A DNA stretch of 7,774 nt from Boseongicola sp. SB0662_bin_57. Lineage in GTDB: Bacteria; Pseudomonadota; Alphaproteobacteria; Rhodobacterales; Rhodobacteraceae. Under the pieces are notes generated by a model. It did no database searches. It saw only the letters and a program-made list of their open reading frames with translations, and was not told the DNA's origin. The stretch covers positions 1-7,774 of the forward strand of contig VXPN01000487.1 in the NCBI GenBank assembly GCA_009839535.1, written 5' to 3'. Below are positions 1 to 6,321 of the stretch, piece by piece. The number at the start of each line of letters is the position of its first letter. The stretch's first letter is position 1. A program made the position numbers and the translations under genes.

Positions 1-518
1 CCGAATGCCAGGACAAACCGGGTCGGCAGCTGCTCGGACTGCGCAAAATAGGTTTCTGCGCACGCCGCCAGCGATCCCCCGGCAAGCGGCGTGATTCCCT
101 GATAGGGCGTGGTGCCGCAGCCCTGGTCGATCATGATCGAGAGACACCCTGAACCCACCTGTGTGAAGGCGTCGCCGTCAGCGTCAAGTCGCGCCTCGTC
201 AAACCCTGCATAGGCCCTGAGCCTCGCCGGCAAACCATCCTCGGCCGGACCGTAGTAATCGGTCGCGATCAATCGCACCGGGCCGTCCCCACGGACCTGA
301 AGCGAAAGCTTCCACCTCGTCTTGATCGCCTGCCCCATCAACGCCGTGAGCAAGGTGGCCTCGGCAAGAAGCGCTTCGACCACCCTCGGATAGCCGTGCT
401 GGACCAGGATGCGCTGCAAGGCGCTGCACAGGCGCACGACCCGGCCCCGCGTTGCGGTGCGGTCGAGCTGAAACGGCAGGACCGTGTCGTCCCAGGATGG
501 GCTTGATTCGATATTCAC
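1..518 (-). CDS. hslO: Hsp33 redox-regulated chaperone, N-terminal part (gene runs off the left edge)
   Basis: Hsp33 is a cytoplasmic holdase chaperone switched on by oxidation: a C-terminal zinc centre of four cysteines forms disulfides, and the protein then holds unfolding clients. About 172 residues are visible. They match the N-terminal substrate-binding domain: DDTVLPFQLDRTATRGRVVR near the start, a KTRWKLSLQVRGDGPVRLI strand region, then IDQGCGTTPYQGITPL and a SEQLPTRF segment, all in the order expected for alphaproteobacterial Hsp33. The zinc-binding cysteines lie beyond the window, so redox competence cannot be checked. The GTG at 518 is chosen because an in-frame TGA lies nine bases upstream and the family similarity begins within ten residues. 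No strong ribosome binding site is seen. The gene is divergent from argG. In related bacteria hslO often sits next to arginine genes such as argF, but its downstream neighbour is not visible here. Confidence 0.93.
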   Translation of the reverse strand, partial: MNIESSPSWDDTVLPFQLDRTATRGRVVRLCSALQRILVQHGYPRVVEALLAEATLLTALMGQAIKTRWKLSLQVRGDGPVRLIATDYYGPAEDGLPARLRAYAGFDEARLDADGDAFTQVGSGCLSIMIDQGCGTTPYQGITPLAGGSLAACAETYFAQSEQLPTRFVLAF

Positions 519-616
519 GGCTGGTCACTGGCTGTCGAACTCCGAAGCACTAGCACGCGCCGGGACAAAATGGCGAGTCAATGATCCCCGATGACAGGCC
601 GCCCAAGAGCAGTTGT

Positions 617-648
617 CCGGCCTGCAGGCCAGCTGGCTTCCAGGCCGG
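617..648. repeat. GC-rich inverted repeat between hslO and argG
   Basis: CCGGCCTG (617-624) and CAGGCCGG (641-648) are perfect 8-base inverted repeats around a 16-base centre, which itself contains the palindrome GCCAGCTGGC (628-637). No T-run follows on either strand, so it does not look like a standard terminator. It lies about 125 bases before argG and about 100 bases before hslO, and could be an RNA leader hairpin or an operator. Its function is unknown. Confidence 0.5.
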
Positions 649-671
649 CCTCCGTTCAGCGTCCAGGCACC

Positions 672-705
672 CATCATGCGTGCCCGGGCCGCGCACCGCA
701 TGATG
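672..705. repeat. Nine-base perfect inverted repeat in the argG upstream region
   Basis: CATCATGCG (672-680) and CGCATGATG (697-705) are exact reverse complements. Inside, TGC (681-683) can pair with GCA (693-695) if one C (696) bulges out, giving a stem of 12 pairs around a nine-base loop. The structure ends 67 bases before the argG start codon. It could be a dyad operator or a leader RNA hairpin. I do not recognise it as a known regulator site, and it does not match the CIRCE or ArgR consensus I know. Confidence 0.55.
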
Positions 706-763
706 CGTCGCTTGTTCCCCTTGCGAAAAGACCGTAAACGCCTTCGAAATCCCGACGGTCCCT

Positions 764-767
764 GGAG
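764..767 (+). promoter_or_regulatory. Ribosome binding site of argG
   Basis: GGAG lies five bases before the ATG at 773, which fixes the argG start. Confidence 0.75.
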
Positions 768-772
768 AGTCC

Positions 773-1990
773 ATGTCCGCGCCCAAGAAAGTCGTTCTCG
801 CCTATTCCGGCGGCCTCGACACGTCGATCATTCTCAAGTGGCTGCAGGCCGAGTTCGGATGCGAGGTGGTGACGTTCACTGCCGACCTCGGCCAGGGAGA
901 GGAGCTGGAACCGGCCCGCAGGAAGGCCGAACTGCTTGGCGTCGCAGAAATCCATGTCGAGGACCTTCGGGAGGAATTCGCCCGCGACTTCGTCTTTCCC
1001 ATGTTCCGCGCCAACGCAGTCTACGAAGGCCTGTACTTGCTCGGAACTTCCATCGCGCGCCCGCTCATATCCCGGCGCCTCGTGGAAATCGCCGAAGAGA
1101 CGGGAGCCGACGCCATTGCCCACGGCGCAACGGGCAAGGGCAATGACCAAGTGCGCTTCGAGCTGTCTGCCTACGCGCTCAATCCGGACATCAGGGTAAT
1201 TGCGCCCTGGCGCATCTGGAACCTGACCTCGCGGTCGAAGCTCCTGGAGTTTGCCGAGCGGCACCAGATTCCCATTTCCGGGGACAGGCGAGGCGAGGCG
1301 CCGTTTTCCGTCGATGCCAACCTTCTCCACACCTCTTCCGAAGGAAAGATCCTGGAGGACCCGGCCGAGGAAGCGCCCGCCCATGTCCTGCAGCGCATCA
1401 CGATGCCCGAGGACGCGCCGGACAAGGCAGAGACCGTGGAGATCACGTTCGAGCAGGGCGACGCCGTCACAATCGACGGAAAGCCAATGACCCCGGCCGA
1501 GGTCCTGACCCGCCTGAACGACCTTGGCGGACGGCATGGGGTCGGCATACTCGACCTCGTGGAGAACCGTTTCGTGGGAATGAAGTCCCGCGGCATGTAC
1601 GAAACACCTGGCGGAACGATTCTGCTCGAGGCTCATCGTGGCATCGAGCAGATCACGCTGGACTCCGGATCCGGGCATCTCAAGGACTCGATCATGCCGC
1701 GCTACGCGGAACTGATCTATAACGGGTTCTGGTTTTCGCCGGAGCGCGAAATGCTGCAGGCGCTGATCGACAAGAGCCAGGAGCACGTGACGGGCACAGT
1801 GCGGCTGAAACTCTACAAGGGGTCAGTGCGAACGGTTGCGCGCTGGTCTGATCGCTCGCTCTACTCCGAGGCCCATGTCACGTTCGAGGAGGACGCCGGC
1901 GCCTATGATCAGAAGGACGCGCAGGGGTTCATTCAGCTGAACGCGCTCCGTCTGAAACTGCTGGCCGCGAGGAACCGGCGGATGAAGTGA
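773..1990 (+). CDS. argG: Argininosuccinate synthase
   Basis: This cytoplasmic enzyme joins citrulline and aspartate, using ATP, to make argininosuccinate, the penultimate step of arginine synthesis. The 405-residue product has the normal full length. The ATP pyrophosphatase loop AYSGGLDTS is at residues 10-18 and the second family signature HGATGKGNDQVRFE at 117-130. The stretches FSVDANLLHTSSEGK (178-192) and MKSRGMYETPGGTILLEAHR (270-289) are typical of the citrulline/aspartate site and the C-terminal multimerisation half. The ATG at 773 has a GGAG site five bases upstream, and the P-loop falls at the usual distance from it. The gene stands alone on its strand: hslO is divergent upstream and a sulfotransferase-like gene is convergent downstream. 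The 254-base upstream region is long for this window and holds two inverted repeats plus an arginine-rich overlapping frame. No damage or unusual composition is seen, and the identification is secure. Confidence 0.99.
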   Translation: MSAPKKVVLAYSGGLDTSIILKWLQAEFGCEVVTFTADLGQGEELEPARRKAELLGVAEIHVEDLREEFARDFVFPMFRANAVYEGLYLLGTSIARPLISRRLVEIAEETGADAIAHGATGKGNDQVRFELSAYALNPDIRVIAPWRIWNLTSRSKLLEFAERHQIPISGDRRGEAPFSVDANLLHTSSEGKILEDPAEEAPAHVLQRITMPEDAPDKAETVEITFEQGDAVTIDGKPMTPAEVLTRLNDLGGRHGVGILDLVENRFVGMKSRGMYETPGGTILLEAHRGIEQITLDSGSGHLKDSIMPRYAELIYNGFWFSPEREMLQALIDKSQEHVTGTVRLKLYKGSVRTVARWSDRSLYSEAHVTFEEDAGAYDQKDAQGFIQLNALRLKLLAARNRRMK

Positions 1991-2021
1991 CGCGGACGGC
2001 GACCACCCTTCGTCAGCCGCG
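1991..2021 (+). terminator. Possible terminator hairpin after argG
   Basis: Directly after the argG TGA, CGCGG (1991-1995) can pair with CCGCG (2017-2021). Inside, after two mismatched positions, GGCGA (1998-2002) pairs with TCGTC (2010-2014) using one G-U pair, leaving a seven-base loop. No T-run follows, so any termination would be non-canonical or the hairpin may only protect the 3' end. It sits between two convergent genes and could act on both strands. Confidence 0.35.
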
Positions 2022-2051
2022 CAGCATCCTGCAGGCGAGATCCGCCGCTGT

Positions 2052-2756
2052 TCAGAACTCCAGCGCTTCCGCTGCAAGCCGCTCGTAGAACGGCAGCGCC
2101 TGCTCCGCCAGTTTCCGGGCCTCGCCTTCCAGTTCCGGCAAGGGTGCCTCCGAACCTGCAAACCCGGTGGACTGGTGTGCCGCCCCGTACCAATGCGGCG
2201 CCCAAGCCCCGTCAAACGGCTTGGGACCCGCCGGCCAGGACAGCATCGAGGGGTCAAAATCGAGCCTGATCGCGTCACAAAGCCGACGAAGCGCCGCTTC
2301 CGGATTCCGGAGAATGTCTGCGCTGTCCACAACCGGTCCGGGAAATCTCTCGAACATCGCCAGCTGCTCCTTGAACCCGATGTCGCGCATGTCCGGACTG
2401 TCGCGTTTCGCGACATAGCTGGCCACCACCCTTGCCGGATGCCGGATCAGGTGGACGTTCACGCAGCTCTCCGCCCAGTCGAGCGGGAATTCCGGTTCCA
2501 TGTGAAACGCCATGTGCTTCATGTAGATATGCCGTCGGCCTTCGGGAATTGGTCCGAGACATCTCTCGGCAACGCGATGCGGGTCGCTTTCATTGGTCGC
2601 GAGCACGTTCTCCCGCATCGGGTGATCTATCCCCGTCGCCTCGAGATAGGCGGCGTAGAACGGCTCGTCCCACGCCGCGAAGTCCGGCCGGTTGCCGAAG
2701 GCGTACATCATTGCCGTCGAGAGGTTTCGCGGCCCGCTCCAGGTTGCAATCCTCAT
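2052..2756 (-). CDS. Sulfotransferase-like P-loop protein, substrate unknown
   Basis: The 234-residue product looks like a small sulfotransferase-fold protein. The P-loop-like WSGPRNLSTAMMYAF (6-20) fits the 5'-phosphosulfate-binding loop of PAPS-dependent sulfotransferases, and HLIRHPARVVASY (102-114) fits the region binding the 3'-phosphate of the cofactor. KHMAFHM (80-86) lies where a conserved Lys-His motif is expected. The WDEPFYAAYL segment (29-38) also occurs in relatives, including the N-terminal domain of plant proteins labelled branched-chain aminotransferase-like; no aminotransferase domain is present here. There is no signal peptide or membrane segment. I prefer the ATG at 2756 over a GTG at 2822: similarity starts immediately after it, and GGA and GAGGG lie just upstream, though GAGGG is only two bases away. 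The gene is convergent with argG and divergent from msrA, so context does not suggest a substrate. It could instead be an NTP-binding protein that is not a sulfotransferase. Confidence 0.85.
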   Translation of the reverse strand: MRIATWSGPRNLSTAMMYAFGNRPDFAAWDEPFYAAYLEATGIDHPMRENVLATNESDPHRVAERCLGPIPEGRRHIYMKHMAFHMEPEFPLDWAESCVNVHLIRHPARVVASYVAKRDSPDMRDIGFKEQLAMFERFPGPVVDSADILRNPEAALRRLCDAIRLDFDPSMLSWPAGPKPFDGAWAPHWYGAAHQSTGFAGSEAPLPELEGEARKLAEQALPFYERLAAEALEF

Positions 2757-2890
2757 ATCCCTCGATCCAATTCCGCCAGCCGCCTGATCCTTGATGTCGT
2801 TGGCGCCTGAAACAGCTTTCACGCCTGCGCGACTTCACGCTCCATTGAATGGACTGTTGGCCAAGACCACGCCATTCTCCCGCCAATCGC

Positions 2891-2896
2891 AAGGAG
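2891..2896 (+). promoter_or_regulatory. Ribosome binding site of msrA
   Basis: AAGGAG lies eight bases before the ATG at 2905. It is the strongest such site in the window and rules out the in-frame start at 2791. Confidence 0.85.
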
Positions 2897-2904
2897 TAAA
2901 CGCC

Positions 2905-3558
2905 ATGAACACGCCCCTTCCCCGAACTTTTCTTTCGTTCGTGCTGGCCTTCGTCGGCTTCGTCTTGCAGGGCACGCATGCGGAAGCGGATGAGAAGAAG
3001 GCCTACTTTGCGGGTGGCTGCTTCTGGTGCGTCGAGTCCGACTTCGAATCCCTTGCGGGGGTCCACGAAGTCGTCTCCGGCTACACCGGCGGGACGACTG
3101 CCAATCCGACCTACAAGGCGGTCACGAGGGGTGGCACCGGGCACTACGAAGCGGTCGAGATCAGTTACGATGACAGCGTGATCGGCTACGACAGGCTGCT
3201 TCATCATTTCTTCCGTTCCGTCGATCCGACCGATGCCGGCGGCCAGTTCTGCGACCGGGGCGACAGCTACCGCACAGCGGTGTTCGTTTCGAATTCCGCG
3301 GAGCGCGCGGCCGCCGAAATGGCAAAGGAAGAGGCGGAAGGAGACCTCGGACGCGCGATCGTCACTCCCATTCTGGATGCATCGAGATTCTACGTGGCGG
3401 AGGACTATCACCAGGACTATTACAAGAGCAAAGAGCTTGTCCTGACCCGCCGAGGCCCAAAGTCAAAGGCGAATGCCTACAAGTTCTATCGCGAGGCCTG
3501 TCGACGCGACGACAGAGTCCGGCAGCTTTGGGGCGACGCCGCGCCGTTCGCTGGCTGA
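2905..3558 (+). CDS. msrA: Exported peptide-methionine (S)-S-oxide reductase MsrA
   Basis: MsrA reduces the S epimer of methionine sulfoxide in oxidised proteins. The 217-residue product begins with a likely Sec signal peptide: Arg7, a hydrophobic stretch at about 9-22, and a cleavage site after THA (24-26), so it should act in the periplasm. The mature part opens with AGGCFWCVES; Cys39 is the expected catalytic residue. GTGHYEAVEI (78-87) carries the conserved Glu82, and YHQDYY (168-173) is the usual active-site signature. GGQFCDRGDSYRTAVF (112-127) is a form I associate with exported alphaproteobacterial versions. Cys199 is a candidate resolving cysteine; Cys42 and Cys116 are also present. 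The ATG at 2905 is set by a strong AAGGAG site and by the signal peptide; a longer frame from 2791 would bury that signal. mutS starts 63 bases downstream on the same strand, so the two may share a transcript. Confidence 0.97.
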   Translation: MNTPLPRTFLSFVLAFVGFVLQGTHAEADEKKAYFAGGCFWCVESDFESLAGVHEVVSGYTGGTTANPTYKAVTRGGTGHYEAVEISYDDSVIGYDRLLHHFFRSVDPTDAGGQFCDRGDSYRTAVFVSNSAERAAAEMAKEEAEGDLGRAIVTPILDASRFYVAEDYHQDYYKSKELVLTRRGPKSKANAYKFYREACRRDDRVRQLWGDAAPFAG

Positions 3559-3571
3559 TTTTGATCTTTCG

Positions 3572-3611
3572 CCCAGCTGGACGGATCGCTAGATTCCGCG
3601 AAATTGCTGGG
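3572..3611 (+). promoter_or_regulatory. Possible hairpin covering the mutS ribosome binding site
   Basis: CCCAGC (3572-3577) can pair with GCTGGG (3606-3611), and inside it CGGA (3582-3585) with TCCG (3595-3598). The 3' arm includes most of the GGGGA (3609-3613) that would serve as the mutS ribosome binding site, eight bases before the GTG. Pairing would therefore limit mutS initiation. The outer stem is only six pairs with a 28-base interior, and CCAGCTGG (3573-3580) can fold on itself instead, so this is tentative. Confidence 0.3.
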
Positions 3612-3621
3612 GATGTGAGCA

Positions 3622-6261
3622 GTGCCCGTCGCGACCGCCGACGTCACGCCGATGATGGCGCAGTACCTGAAGATCAAGGACGAGCATCCTGACGCTCTCC
3701 TGTTCTACCGCATGGGGGATTTCTACGAGCTGTTCTTCGATGATGCCGTTGCCGCGTCGGAGGCACTTGACATCGCGCTCACGAAACGCGGCAAGCAGCT
3801 CGGCGAGGACATTCCGATGTGCGGAGTTCCTGTGCACGCAGCGGAAGGCTATCTTCTGACGCTCATCCGCAAGGGCTTCCGCGTCGCGGTCTGCGAGCAG
3901 CTCGAGGAGCCTTCCGAGGCCCGGAAAAGGGGTGCCAAAGCAGTCCTGAAGCGTGGCGTCGTCCGGCTTGTCACGCCTGGAACGCTAACCGAGGAATCCC
4001 TTCTTGACGCCCGCCGACACAATTACCTTGCTGCGCTGGCGGAGGTCCGTGACGAGGCCGCCGTCGCCTGCGTCGATGTCTCTACCGGGGAGTTGCGCGT
4101 CCTTCCGACTTCCCCCGTCCGTTTCGGGCCGGAGCTTGCGCGCCTTTCGCCAAGCGAGGTCGTCATTTCCGAAAGCAAGTATTCGGAATACTCCGACCTC
4201 GTCATGGAATCCGGCGCCTGCGTGACCCCCCTTTCACCGGCCAGCTTCGACAGCCAGTCGGCGCAGAAACGCCTTGCAAGGCTCTGGCAGGTTCAGAGCC
4301 TTGATGCCTTCGGGACGTTTGGCCGGGCAGAAATCTCGGCAATCGGCGCGCTTGTCGACTACCTTGATCTCACCCAGAAGGGAAAGCTGCCCCTGCTGCG
4401 TGCGCCAGTGCGCGACATCGAGTCCGGCTCTGTACAGATTGACGCCGCGACCCGCCGAAATCTCGAGCTTACGCGTTCGCTTTCCGGAAGCCGGGAGGGC
4501 TCGCTCCTTCACGCGATCGACCGCACGGTCACCGCGGCTGGCGGTCGTCTGGTCGAACGCAGAATCTCATCTCCCTCTCGCGATCTCGATGCCGTCCGAG
4601 CCAGGATCGGCGTTGTGGAATGGTTCGCCTCGGACAATGCGCGACCGAACGGGATCCGGGGCATTCTCAAGCACTGCCCCGACATCCAGAGGGCAATGTC
4701 GAGACTGGCCCTGGACAGAGGGGGGCCGCGCGACCTTGCGGCGATCCGAAACGCCCTCGACCTGCTGCCGGAGATCACGGCCGCCCTCGTTGGCGAACGG
4801 CCCGAGCCGGTCGACGCCTGGCTGTCCTGCCTGACTGGATTTGACGAACTGGCCCGATCTCTCTCAGATGCTCTTGTCGCCGAGCCGCCCCTTCTCGTCC
4901 GGGATGGCGGATTCATCGCTGAAGGTCATGACGCCGACCTCGACGAGGCGCGCAAGCTGCGTGACGAGGGTCGAAGCGTCATTGCCGGACTGCAGGCGGA
5001 CTACGCAAGTTCCACGGGCATCAGCTCGCTCAAGATAAGGCACAACAACGTCCTCGGATACTTCATCGAGACGCCCGCCACCCATGCCCAGAAGATGATG
5101 TCGCCGCCAAATTCCGAGCGCTTCATACACCGACAGACCACGGCAAACGCCGTCCGCTTCACCACCGTGGAACTTTCGGAACTCGAATCCAGGATCCTGA
5201 ATGCCGGAGCGAAGGCCATCGAGATTGAGACCGCGCTGCATGGGGAGCTGGTTCGCCTGGTCCTTTCAGGCGGAGACCGCCTCGGCGCTGCGGCCAGCGC
5301 CCTTGCCGAACTCGATGTCGCATGCGCCTTCGCCAGCCAGGCCATGGACCGGAACTGGTGCGCACCGCGCATTGACAACAGTGAGACGTTCCGCATTTCC
5401 GGCGGCCGTCATCCCGTGGTTGAGCAGGCCCTCAAGGCCGAAGGTGCGCCATTCATTGCCAATGACTGCGATCTTTCCGATGACGACGACGGAAGGATCT
5501 GGCTGCTTACCGGGCCCAACATGGCTGGCAAGTCGACTTTCCTCCGCCAGAACGCAATTGTCGCCATTCTCGCCCAGGCGGGCAGTTTCGTTCCCGCCGA
5601 AAGCGCGCACATTGGCCTCGTAAGCCAGATATTCAGCCGAGTCGGAGCCTCCGATGACCTTGCCCGGGGCCGATCGACCTTCATGGTCGAAATGGTTGAA
5701 ACAGCCGCGATCCTGAACCAGGCTGACGACCGGGCGCTGGTCATCCTTGACGAGATCGGTCGCGGCACCGCTACCTATGACGGCCTGTCCATCGCATGGG
5801 CCACGCTCGAACACCTGCACGAGACGAACCGTTGCCGTGCGCTGTTCGCAACCCACTACCACGAGCTGACGGAACTCGCGAACCGTCTGGACGGCATCCG
5901 AAACGCAACCGTGGCAGTCAAGGAGTGGGAAGGGGAGGTCATCTTTCTCCATGAAGTCCGGAAAGGCGCGGCAGACCGCAGCTACGGCGTGCAGGTTGCC
6001 CGTCTTGCCGGACTTCCCCAACCTGTCGTGGACCGCGCACGCACCGTTCTCGAAGCGCTTGAAAGGGGTGAGCGCGAAGGCACCGTTCGCCAGAAGGCCC
6101 TGATTGACGAACTGCCGCTCTTCTCCGCCAGCCGGCCGCCGTCAACAGGTGCACGGACTGCATCCGAACTCGAAGAGGCACTGGCAGCGATCCATCCCGA
6201 CGACATGACCCCGCGTGACGCGCTTGATGCGCTCTATCGCCTCAAGGCGTTGTCGAATTAG
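3622..6261 (+). CDS. mutS: DNA mismatch repair protein MutS
   Basis: MutS recognises base mismatches and small loops after replication and recruits MutL. The 879-residue product is full length. Domain I carries GDFYEL, in which Phe34 and Glu36 form the Phe-x-Glu mismatch-reading motif. Connector, lever and clamp regions follow up to about residue 590. The ATPase domain has Walker A GPNMAGKST (631-639), Walker B VILDE with Asp710 and Glu711, and ATHYHEL with His745. LPLF (831-834), in QKALIDELPLF, resembles a beta-clamp-binding motif, and the tail from about 849 resembles the C-terminal tetramerisation helices. The GTG at 3622 is chosen because an in-frame TGA lies at 3616, GGGGA stands eight bases upstream, and relatives start a few residues before TPMMAQYL; ATGs at 3652 and 3655 are less likely. 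It follows msrA by 63 bases and is convergent with grpE. All key residues are intact. Confidence 0.99.
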   Translation: MPVATADVTPMMAQYLKIKDEHPDALLFYRMGDFYELFFDDAVAASEALDIALTKRGKQLGEDIPMCGVPVHAAEGYLLTLIRKGFRVAVCEQLEEPSEARKRGAKAVLKRGVVRLVTPGTLTEESLLDARRHNYLAALAEVRDEAAVACVDVSTGELRVLPTSPVRFGPELARLSPSEVVISESKYSEYSDLVMESGACVTPLSPASFDSQSAQKRLARLWQVQSLDAFGTFGRAEISAIGALVDYLDLTQKGKLPLLRAPVRDIESGSVQIDAATRRNLELTRSLSGSREGSLLHAIDRTVTAAGGRLVERRISSPSRDLDAVRARIGVVEWFASDNARPNGIRGILKHCPDIQRAMSRLALDRGGPRDLAAIRNALDLLPEITAALVGERPEPVDAWLSCLTGFDELARSLSDALVAEPPLLVRDGGFIAEGHDADLDEARKLRDEGRSVIAGLQADYASSTGISSLKIRHNNVLGYFIETPATHAQKMMSPPNSERFIHRQTTANAVRFTTVELSELESRILNAGAKAIEIETALHGELVRLVLSGGDRLGAAASALAELDVACAFASQAMDRNWCAPRIDNSETFRISGGRHPVVEQALKAEGAPFIANDCDLSDDDDGRIWLLTGPNMAGKSTFLRQNAIVAILAQAGSFVPAESAHIGLVSQIFSRVGASDDLARGRSTFMVEMVETAAILNQADDRALVILDEIGRGTATYDGLSIAWATLEHLHETNRCRALFATHYHELTELANRLDGIRNATVAVKEWEGEVIFLHEVRKGAADRSYGVQVARLAGLPQPVVDRARTVLEALERGEREGTVRQKALIDELPLFSASRPPSTGARTASELEEALAAIHPDDMTPRDALDALYRLKALSN

Positions 6262-6299
6262 CCATCTGGCAGCATCGCGGTCGCGCCCCGGCAGTTCGG

Positions 6300-6320
6300 C
6301 CCGCAGGCGAACGTCGCGGG
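6300..6320. terminator. Possible terminator hairpin between mutS and grpE
   Basis: In the 60-base gap between the convergent genes, CCCGC (6300-6304) pairs with GCGGG (6316-6320). After a bulged A, GGC (6306-6308) pairs with GTC (6313-6315) using one G-U pair, closing a GAAC loop. The internal G-U favours the plus (mutS) strand, but the outer stem works on both strands. Only two T residues follow, so this is a weak candidate. Confidence 0.35.
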
Positions 6321-6321
6321 T

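Noticed and set aside
199..528. Minus-strand frame of 109 codons at the left edge
   Set aside because: A different frame of the same strand encodes clear Hsp33 sequence.
581..703. Possible 40-residue small gene in the hslO-argG gap, ending in a TGA that overlaps ATGs at 700 and 703
   Set aside because: Weak ribosome binding site, composition typical of non-coding GC-rich DNA, and no recognisable sequence.
575..771. GANTC sites (575-579 and 767-771, also 3592-3596 before mutS) as possible CcrM methylation control
   Set aside because: Their number is not clearly above chance and the presence of CcrM in this organism is unknown.
519..772. Sigma-70-like promoters, for example TTGACT on the minus strand at 576-581
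   Set aside because: No matching -10 box at acceptable spacing for either hslO or argG.
674..1786. Long open frame on the minus strand opposite argG
   Set aside because: Mirror frame of a certain argG in GC-rich DNA; no recognisable protein features.
2175..2810. 211-codon plus-strand frame opposite the sulfotransferase-like gene
   Set aside because: The minus-strand product shows family motifs, while this one has none and is rich in Arg and Pro as shadow frames are.
2757..2904. Divergent promoter region between the sulfotransferase-like gene and msrA, with the small palindrome CCATTGAATGG at 2842-2852
   Set aside because: No convincing -35/-10 pair; the palindrome is too short to call an operator.
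5266..6021. 251-codon minus-strand frame opposite mutS
   Set aside because: Lies over the conserved MutS ATPase domain; a by-product of codon composition.
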